NCBI GenBank assembly: GCA_013152475.1
Contig: JAADGH010000247.1
Coordinates: 1 to 64,000 of the forward strand
Origin: Planctomycetota bacterium
GTDB taxonomy: Bacteria; Planctomycetota; Brocadiia; JAADGH01
Reading direction: 5' to 3'
Length of the DNA stretch: 64,000 nt
The notes below the pieces were generated by a model. The model searched no databases, had not been told where the DNA came from, and was given only the letters and a program-made list of their open reading frames with translations. Each line of letters begins with the position of its first letter. Position 1 is the first letter of the stretch. Shown here piece by piece: positions 58,453 to 64,000 of the stretch. Position numbers and translations under genes: made by a program.

Positions 58453-59300
58453 AACACGATCCCTGCGTATCCCACGAAGCTGGCATTCGGGTGGACGTCG
58501 TAGCTCGTCATGTAGACGAGAAGCTCCGCCTCGGTGGCGCCCATCTTCTTGCCCGCCGCAATGGCCGCCGCCGCCGCCCCCGGACAGCAGGCATTGTCGT
58601 GTTGCAGTCCCTCCTGCACGATGGGGGCCGCATCGAGACGTGTCATCATGTCCACGATGCGCTTGTCGTTTACCTCTTTTACCCATTCCACCGACTCCGC
58701 GCCCATGCCGTGTGTCACAAACATGTAGTTCGGGCCGTAGTGGGTCAGGTCGGTGGACCCGATGAAGCGCACGGCGGCGCCGGAGTCTTGAGCGATGTCG
58801 GCGGCCCGCTCCCCGATCTGCGTGGCCGTCTTCGTTGGGGCCGGGCTCACCGGGACCAGCTTGGCATCGGGGAAAAAGTATTTCATGAAGGGAAGCTGCA
58901 GCTCGATGGTGTTGTCGGGCGGGGCCGACGCGGGGTCTTGCACGGAAAAATCGAACCCCTCCACGAGCTTCCTGGCAAAGTCGCCGTCGATCTCGATGTT
59001 GCCGAGCGGCGTCTCCCACTCGCCATCCGTCATGATCATGTTGGGGTAGGCCGGGGCCAGGTGCGTGCCGAAGATCACCACAACGTCGGGGTCCGTTTCG
59101 GTTTTCAGGCACTTGAAGACATTGCACGCAATGGCGCCGCTGAACGACCAGCCCGCATGGGGGACCACGCCGCCCACTCGCTTGACTCCCCCCGCCGACA
59201 CGTCCTTCGCGTCGGCGATATATTTCTCGATGGTCGCCCGGCATGACTGCGCATTGCCGTCATACCAGCTCCCTGCAAAATTCGCTTGTCGCACGGCCAT
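58449..59300 (-). CDS. AmmeMemoRadiSam system protein B (MEMO family)
   Basis: The 283-aa protein matches the MEMO/dioxygenase-like fold: RQANFAGSWYDGN at the start, VPHAGWSFSG and GSTDLTHYGPNY with conserved His residues for a mononuclear metal. The family is usually associated with an AMMECR1 protein and a radical SAM protein, neither of which is recognisable next to it. GGGAGGACAGAGAAG precedes the ATG. It overlaps the convergent E1-like gene by four bases. Confidence 0.92.
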   Translation of the reverse strand: MAVRQANFAGSWYDGNAQSCRATIEKYIADAKDVSAGGVKRVGGVVPHAGWSFSGAIACNVFKCLKTETDPDVVVIFGTHLAPAYPNMIMTDGEWETPLGNIEIDGDFARKLVEGFDFSVQDPASAPPDNTIELQLPFMKYFFPDAKLVPVSPAPTKTATQIGERAADIAQDSGAAVRFIGSTDLTHYGPNYMFVTHGMGAESVEWVKEVNDKRIVDMMTRLDAAPIVQEGLQHDNACCPGAAAAAIAAGKKMGATEAELLVYMTSYDVHPNASFVGYAGIVF

Positions 59301-59324
59301 CTTCTCTGTCCTCCCTTTTCGGTC

Positions 59325-60044
59325 TCACGTCCTCTTGATCGGGTTCTTCAGGGCCGCCCCCGCCAGCCGGCGGAGTCCCGGGTCAAAATCCTTCAGGCAG
59401 TTCCGGAGGAACTTCTGGTCCGCCGTGTCGGGTATCTGGCCCATGGCCCAGGCAACCTGCTGTCGAGCGTGGACATCGCTGCTGACTTGAAAGCATCTCT
59501 TGAGTTCGACAGTCACGTACTCCGGCCGGAAATAGCGCAGGTTCTCGACGGCCTCCTTGGCTCCCTCTTTGTCGGCGGTGCAAAGCCGTCGCACGTTCTC
59601 CTCCAGAACCCCCTTTGCATAGGGGACCTGCGGGTCTTCCACGTCTGTACTCACCGGCTCCGCCTGGTGCAGTTCGTCGAGCAGCGGCGTGTCGGCGTCC
59701 GGCTCCTCGTCCGCCTCGTCCGTTGCCAGCTTGACGAGGCCGTTCTCCGTCAGCGAGAGCGTGGGGCGACGCCCGGGGCTCTGTGCGAGATAGCCCATTT
59801 CCAACAGCTCGTCAATCTTCTCCAGGAGGATATCCTTCCCCCTGCGGGCCGCCCCATAGGACTGCAGACGATTGAGGCGGGCTTTCTTGATCCACGCCGC
59901 CCGCGAGCCGTTTAAAATCTGCACCAGTTTGGCTCTTCCTACCGGCCAGGGAAGTTGGCTCACACATCGGAGAATGATCTTCGTCGGGTCACGCTGTGTT
60001 GCCGGCATGTCCCTGGAGGTATGGGATGTATGAGTTGGCGACAT
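59325..60044 (-). CDS. RQC-domain and HEAT-repeat-like protein
   Basis: The 239-aa protein starts with a stretch (KIILRCVSQLPWPVGRAKLV, ILNGSRAAWI, LQSYGAAR) that resembles the RQC winged helix of RecQ helicases, ending KIDELLEMGYL. No helicase domain is present. The C-terminal half has HEAT-like helical repeats (AVENLRYFRPEYVTVELKRCF, WAMGQIPDTADQKFLRNCL). This suggests a DNA- or protein-binding adaptor. The start is uncertain: the ATG at 60044 follows GGAG, and another lies at 60059. It lies 24 bases before the MEMO gene. Confidence 0.7.
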   Translation of the reverse strand: MSPTHTSHTSRDMPATQRDPTKIILRCVSQLPWPVGRAKLVQILNGSRAAWIKKARLNRLQSYGAARRGKDILLEKIDELLEMGYLAQSPGRRPTLSLTENGLVKLATDEADEEPDADTPLLDELHQAEPVSTDVEDPQVPYAKGVLEENVRRLCTADKEGAKEAVENLRYFRPEYVTVELKRCFQVSSDVHARQQVAWAMGQIPDTADQKFLRNCLKDFDPGLRRLAGAALKNPIKRT

Positions 60045-60144
60045 ACTTCTTGGCTCCATGTTCTTGCTGCTTGCCTTGCCGGGCAGATTATCGGAGCTGC
60101 GGCGCGATGTGTCAAGAGAGAATCTTCCGAGAATCGCATGGGGT

Positions 60145-61572
60145 TCAGAACCACCGCGTCGCCGCGCCGCAGAACATGTCCCGGAACAGGTTCCCGTCGA
60201 GGGCGCTCTTCACCATCCGCTTCGCGATAAACACAGGGCGGAAGTAGAAGTGGCGGTGCGCGCGCTTGTAGGAGCGTATGATTGCCCCCCAGTCCGCGTT
60301 CGGATGGTCGTACACATTCTCGTAGACGTTGTGTTGGCTGTACAGCCTCCAGTCCCTCGACTTGATTGCCTTGCTCGCCTCCAGCTCCCGATAGAGCGGA
60401 CTGCCCGGGAAGGGGACCGTGATGCTGAACTTGGCCAGGTCCAGGCCGGAATCGACGGCGAAGCGAACCGTGTCCTGCATTGTCGCCTCGGTGTCGCCGG
60501 GCAGGCCGAGCATGAAGTAGCCGAGGGTTTCGATGCCGTGCCGGTGGGCGAGGCCCGTCGCCCGCCTTACCTGGTCCAGCGTGATCCGCTTCCGGATACG
60601 CTTCATCACCTCCGCGTTTCCCGTTTCTACGCCGAAGCCCAACTGGTGGCACCCCGACCGCTTCAGCAGGGCCATCAGTTCATTGTCCAGGCGGTCCACC
60701 CGCACGCCAAAGGCCGACCACGGGAACCGAAGGCCGCGCCGGATGATCTCGCGGCAGATCTCTTTCGCCCGTTCCATGTCCATCGTGAAGCACTCGTCCA
60801 CGACGTGAATCTCGCGGAAGCCGACGCGAAGCATGTGCTCGATTTCAGCGATGGTCCGGCCCACGCTCTTTGCGCGGAATGTCCGCCCGAATGTCGTCTT
60901 GTCGCAATAGGTGCACCCGAAAGGGCAGCCCCGGCTCGTTTCGATGAGGCCCCCGGGGCTGCGTATCTCCAAGAGATGAGTTGCGTGGTATCGACGAATG
61001 TCATAGAGGCGCCACGCCGGCATGCCCAGAGAGTCCAGGTCCTGAATCAGCGGCCGAGGGGATGTGTGAATCACCTCGCCGTCGTCCCGGAGGCAGACCC
61101 CGGGCGTGTCCAACGGGTCCTTCGAGTCGAGCACATCCCTCAGCGTGAAATCCCCCTCGCCGATGACGGCCATGTCGAGACCGGCCTCCTCTACCGCCGC
61201 TTCCGGGAAGAGCGTGATGTGAACCCCTCCCGCCACAAGCGAGACATCCGGCCGCCACTCGCGCACGAGTTTTGCGATGCGGAGCAGGTTTGCATACAGT
61301 GGTGTCACGGCCGTCAACCCGACGATATGCGGTTCGAGGCGATCCAGGCGGCGCTTTAGCGTCTTCAGCGGGGAGGGATACACGTCCAGGTCCACCACCT
61401 CCACTTGGTGCCCCGCCTCGATGAGCGGCGCGGCGACGGTGGCGAAGGTGACGGTCGGGTTCTGCATGGTCCCGGCCCGGCGATCGATCTTCTCGTATAT
61501 CTGGGCGGTGTACGGCGGCATGACGAGAAGAATGCGCTTGCGGCCGCCGGAAAGGAGGTGCTTGATCGCCAT
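60145..61572 (-). CDS. B12-binding radical SAM enzyme (second copy type)
   Basis: The 475-aa protein has a cobalamin-binding N-terminus (GLTAVTPLYANLLRIA, LVAGGVHITLFPEA) and a radical SAM domain with ETSRGCPFGCTYC, giving a C-x3-C-x2-C cluster site near residues 216-223. GFRVDR-like and PGDTEATMQDTVRF segments follow the Elp3/MiaB-type layout. It is distinct from the enzyme at 48512-50089. It starts 21 bases after the YugP gene. The substrate is unknown. Confidence 0.9.
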   Translation of the reverse strand: MAIKHLLSGGRKRILLVMPPYTAQIYEKIDRRAGTMQNPTVTFATVAAPLIEAGHQVEVVDLDVYPSPLKTLKRRLDRLEPHIVGLTAVTPLYANLLRIAKLVREWRPDVSLVAGGVHITLFPEAAVEEAGLDMAVIGEGDFTLRDVLDSKDPLDTPGVCLRDDGEVIHTSPRPLIQDLDSLGMPAWRLYDIRRYHATHLLEIRSPGGLIETSRGCPFGCTYCDKTTFGRTFRAKSVGRTIAEIEHMLRVGFREIHVVDECFTMDMERAKEICREIIRRGLRFPWSAFGVRVDRLDNELMALLKRSGCHQLGFGVETGNAEVMKRIRKRITLDQVRRATGLAHRHGIETLGYFMLGLPGDTEATMQDTVRFAVDSGLDLAKFSITVPFPGSPLYRELEASKAIKSRDWRLYSQHNVYENVYDHPNADWGAIIRSYKRAHRHFYFRPVFIAKRMVKSALDGNLFRDMFCGAATRWF

Positions 61573-61593
61573 GTTGGAGGGCGTTCCGTCTTC

Positions 61594-62268
61594 CTAATCG
61601 TCGCCGGTGAGCAGCAGCAACTGCACCAACTGGAGGACCGCCATGACGAGACCGGCCACGTACGTCAGGGCCGCGGCCCGGAGGACCGCCTTCGTGGGTC
61701 CGATCTCTTCCTGGTAGATCGCCCCGCTCTCCGTCAGCATGGCGACGGCGCGCTTGCTGGCATTCAGCTCGACGGGCAGCGTCACCAATTGGAAGAAGAC
61801 CACGAAGGTAAAGACAATCACGCCCGCCATGGCCAGCCCCGGCAGGTGGAAGAATAGCCCGATAAAGAAGAGGAAGATCCATGCCTGACTCCCGAAACTC
61901 GCCACAGGCGCGAAGCCGTTCCGAATCACCAGCGGCAGGTAGTCGTTCGCGTGCTGGAGGGCGTGCCCCGCCTCGTGGGCGGCTATGCCGACCGCAGCGA
62001 TCGACCGGCCGTGGTAGACGTCCGACGAAAGCCTTAGCACCTTCGACCTCGGGTCGTAGTGGTCCGAAAGCTGTCCGCCGATCTGTTCGATGGCCACGTC
62101 ATCGGCCCCGCCGCTGCGCAGGAGCATGGCAGCGGCCTCCGCGCCGGACAGGCCGCGTTCGGACGGCACGTTTCGATATTTTTTGTACGCCCCCATGATC
62201 TTGGCCTGGGCATAGATTCCAAACAGGATGCCTGGAATCAGGATGATAAATGTTGGATGGAAGAACAT
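61594..62268 (-). CDS. Membrane zinc metallopeptidase (YugP family)
   Basis: The 224-aa protein has an N-terminal anchor (FIILIPGILFGIYAQAK), the zinc site HEAGHALQH near residues 96-104, and two or three further membrane segments (WIFLFFIGLFFHLPG, AGVIVFTFVVFFQLVTLP and the C-terminal LALQ-type helix). It is a likely integral-membrane protease of unknown target. It leads a minus-strand operon of four genes with its own promoter. Confidence 0.9.
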   Translation of the reverse strand: MFFHPTFIILIPGILFGIYAQAKIMGAYKKYRNVPSERGLSGAEAAAMLLRSGGADDVAIEQIGGQLSDHYDPRSKVLRLSSDVYHGRSIAAVGIAAHEAGHALQHANDYLPLVIRNGFAPVASFGSQAWIFLFFIGLFFHLPGLAMAGVIVFTFVVFFQLVTLPVELNASKRAVAMLTESGAIYQEEIGPTKAVLRAAALTYVAGLVMAVLQLVQLLLLTGDD

Positions 62269-62319
62269 CGTCGGCCTCCTTCCTGGCTTACCTTGTCAAA
62301 ATGGCACCCACTGACTGCC

Positions 62320-62348
62320 ATAATAGCACAGATTCACCCCGTAAGCAA
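62320..62348 (-). promoter_or_regulatory. promoter of the YugP operon
   Basis: On the minus strand TTGCTT (62348-62343) and TATTAT (62325-62320), preceded by TGC as in an extended -10, are 17 bases apart. Confidence 0.55.
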
Positions 62349-62405
62349 CCGTTTCGAGCTGCCCACCGGAGAGTTGTGCAAATCGAGTGCCGTTCGCTTT
62401 TGCAT

Positions 62406-62434
62406 TTGACCCGGGCCGGAGCGGATGGTATATT
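62406..62434 (+). promoter_or_regulatory. promoter of the zinc-ribbon operon
   Basis: TTGACC (62406-62411) and TATATT (62429-62434) are 17 bases apart, about 40 bases before the ATG at 62481. Confidence 0.65.
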
Positions 62435-62480
62435 CCTCCCAACTCGGGAATCGCGAAGAGACAAGCAACCTCGTTCTGTC

Positions 62481-62711
62481 ATGGAAAAGCGAAGACTCAC
62501 GTTCGATTTCGTCTGTCCGGTGTGCGGGGAAGAGTCCAGGGTCTCTCTCGACAAAGAGGTCTTCTCGACGTTTATCGTGGAATGCCCCGCCTGTGGGAAG
62601 AGAATCAAACTGAGCAGCATCAAGGGCTTCAAACAGATCCGATTCCGCAAACCCAGCAAGGGTCAACTCCGCCGAGATTTCCGTGATGCGGAGAACCCGT
62701 CAGAGAATTGA
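62481..62711 (+). CDS. Small zinc-ribbon protein
   Basis: The 76-aa protein has two C-x2-C pairs, Cys12/Cys15 (VCPVCGEES) and Cys35/Cys38 (ECPACGK), forming a zinc ribbon, and a basic tail (IRFRKPSKGQLRRDF). A role in nucleic acid binding is possible. The ATG lies about 40 bases after a good promoter; an earlier frame from 62250 overlaps that promoter. The next gene begins 13 bases downstream. Confidence 0.75.
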   Translation: MEKRRLTFDFVCPVCGEESRVSLDKEVFSTFIVECPACGKRIKLSSIKGFKQIRFRKPSKGQLRRDFRDAENPSEN

Positions 62712-62724
62712 GTGGAGTGCATCA

Positions 62725-64000
62725 TGCAGACCCTCGACATCACTATCGAAGAAACGGCCGGCGTCGCCCGCCGCGCCTGGCCCGTAATGCACGGCGTGCC
62801 TTTTCCTGAAGGAGGGCTTGAGAGCGGGGAGAACGTCCGGCTGGTCGCAGATGACGATGAGGAAGTCCCCTGTGTGGCCAAGGTAACCTGCCGGCATCCT
62901 GACGGCAGTGTGCAGTGGCTCTTGCTCGAGTATCAGGCCGATCTCGCCCCCCAGGAGACGAAGACCTATCGTCTCGATTACGGCGATGATGTCTCGCGAG
63001 AGGACCCGGAGGAGGGGATCAAAATCTCCGAAGAGGAAGGCGATCTAACCGTCAGCACCGGCGCCGCGGAGTTTATCCTCAGCCAGGACGGGCCGCTGCC
63101 CTTTGTGCAGGTGACCATCAACGACAAGGACGTCCTCGCCGAGGAGAGCCATGCCGGGTGCTACCTCCAGACCGAGAACGGCGCCACCTATCAGGCAGCG
63201 GTGAACAAGGAACGAGGCTTCGTTGTTGAGGAACACAACCCCCTACGCGCGGTGCTCAAGTGCAGCGGGAAGCACAGCGCCGAAGCCGACGGAAAGGTGA
63301 TCGACTTCGAGCTGCGCTACATCTTCTTCGCCGGCAAGTCCCATGCCGAGGTCTACTACTCGGTGATCAACAAGGAACCGGCGCCGCAGGTGGTTATCGC
63401 CCAGTTGTCCATGTCCTTCATGCTCAACCTTGGCGAGGAGGACCGGATGGGGTTGGTCGGCGCGGACATCATTTACCCCGGGCGAGGCAGCGTATCGGTT
63501 CGCCTGGACAAACGTTTTGCCCTTCGGCAGGAGATGCCGCCGCTGACACCGGGGGCGTTGGGGGGGACGGTCTTCCGGACATATGACGACCAGGGCAAGC
63601 CAACCCATGTCCCCGGGTTCCGCAGCGCGCTGCGCGGGTGGATCGATTGCAGCGACGGGCGCGTCGGTTTGACGACGCACATCTACGACTTCCGCCAGCA
63701 GTTCCCCAAGCAGATTTACTCCGACGGCAGGCTGCTCCGTCTGGATCTTTTTCCCCTGCCCCGGCCCGAAGATGCCGCCGGAGATCGGTTTCCGCAGTGG
63801 CTCCAGCACCGGGATCGGGACTTCCGCCGCATCGCCGGCAGACCCCTCGTGCTTCATCAGGGCATGGCCAAGACCCACCGCATCCTGTGCTACTTCCATG
63901 AGGGATCGGGGGAGGATGCGAAGGCCGTGGAGGTGGCGAAGGCCTTTGACACCCCACTCCTGCCGGTTATCAACTCGAACTGGTACGCCCGTTCCGGCGC
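62725..64000 (+). CDS. PcRGLX/YetA-like rhamnogalacturonan lyase-type protein (3' end cut)
   Basis: The window ends 425 codons into this gene. It opens with the RIFT-barrel-type domain of the PcRGLX/YetA family: ETAGVARRAWPVMHGVPFPEG and HPDGSVQWLLLEYQ are characteristic. IDFELRYIFFAGKSHAEV and further beta-rich sequence continue the family fold. The characterised fungal member is an exo-rhamnogalacturonan lyase acting on pectin backbones. No signal peptide is visible. GGAG precedes the ATG at 62725. It probably shares the promoter of the zinc-ribbon gene. Confidence 0.78.

Overview
The window is about 60% GC, densely coded and clearly bacterial. It holds 56 supported protein genes, two of them cut by the window edges, and no rRNA, tRNA, CRISPR array or insertion sequence that I can see. 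A complete-looking lipid A and heptose-core gene set (lpxK, LpxL-type acyltransferase, hldE, gmhA, waaF) shows a Gram-negative envelope. Atypical glycosidases, Gfo/Idh/MocA and HemE-like proteins, a YetA/rhamnogalacturonan-lyase-like protein, a PilZ protein and GH3-like and B12/radical-SAM proteins suggest an uncultured heterotroph of the PVC, Hydrogenedentes, Sumerlaeota or Omnitrophota kind. That placement is inference. At least fifteen gene starts are preceded by sigma-70-like boxes, mostly TTGAC(N)-17 bp-(T/C)ATAAT-like. This spacing supported several start choices.

Layout. 1-2507 (minus): a TIM-barrel glycosidase-like protein (cut) behind gnd. 2748-5716 (plus): pdxB and a membrane-bound RsbU-type phosphatase. 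5859-9688 (plus): an iron operon, DtxR-type regulator, feoA, feoB and a Cys-rich FeoB partner, with a dyad at the predicted start site. 9731-11587 (minus): an FGGY sugar kinase and a tiny zinc-finger protein. 12217-14385 (plus): a FabZ-like dehydratase and a zinc-ribbon/membrane/beta-helix protein. 14415-15471 (minus): PilZ protein and an HxlB-like SIS isomerase. 15633-16118 (plus): a nucleoside deoxyribosyltransferase-fold protein.

16251-24034 (plus) is one tight operon for lipid A and inner core: lpxK, acyltransferase, an uncharacterised 316-aa protein, hldE, gmhA, waaF and a GH3-type acyl amidosynthetase. 24078-26979 (minus) holds Fe-dependent alcohol dehydrogenase, a HemE-fold protein and an SGNH hydrolase. 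Divergent from it, 27190-39580 (plus) is a ten-gene run: another HemE-fold protein, two deacetylase-like proteins, an amidohydrolase, two glycosidase-like proteins and a Gfo/Idh/MocA oxidoreductase, then threonine ammonia-lyase, a GNAT protein and murB. It looks like an uncharacterised carbohydrate-processing locus joined to housekeeping genes.

39638-40747 (minus) is a phosphomannose-isomerase-like cupin. 40926-44102 (plus) encodes an FAD/NAD oxidoreductase, an SGNH hydrolase and a DUF1667 CxxC protein. 44217-48404 is a 1395-aa membrane STAND-like ATPase with TPRs. 48512-51933 (plus) holds a B12/radical-SAM enzyme and an orphan TaqI-like adenine methyltransferase, and 51918-53336 (minus) an alkaline-phosphatase-superfamily protein.

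53615-58452 (plus) is a sulfur-centred cluster: cysK, Rrf2 regulator, cysE, iscU, a PP-loop RNA-thiolase-like protein, a lipoprotein and an E1-like protein lacking the usual thioester cysteine. 58449-62268 (minus) holds a YugP-type peptidase, a B12/radical-SAM enzyme, an RQC-HEAT protein and a MEMO protein. 62481-64000 (plus) starts a zinc-ribbon protein and the cut YetA/PcRGLX-like gene. The best candidates for undescribed biology are the GH3 and 316-aa genes in the lipopolysaccharide operon, the sulfur cluster, the HemE-fold/glycosidase island and the membrane STAND ATPase.
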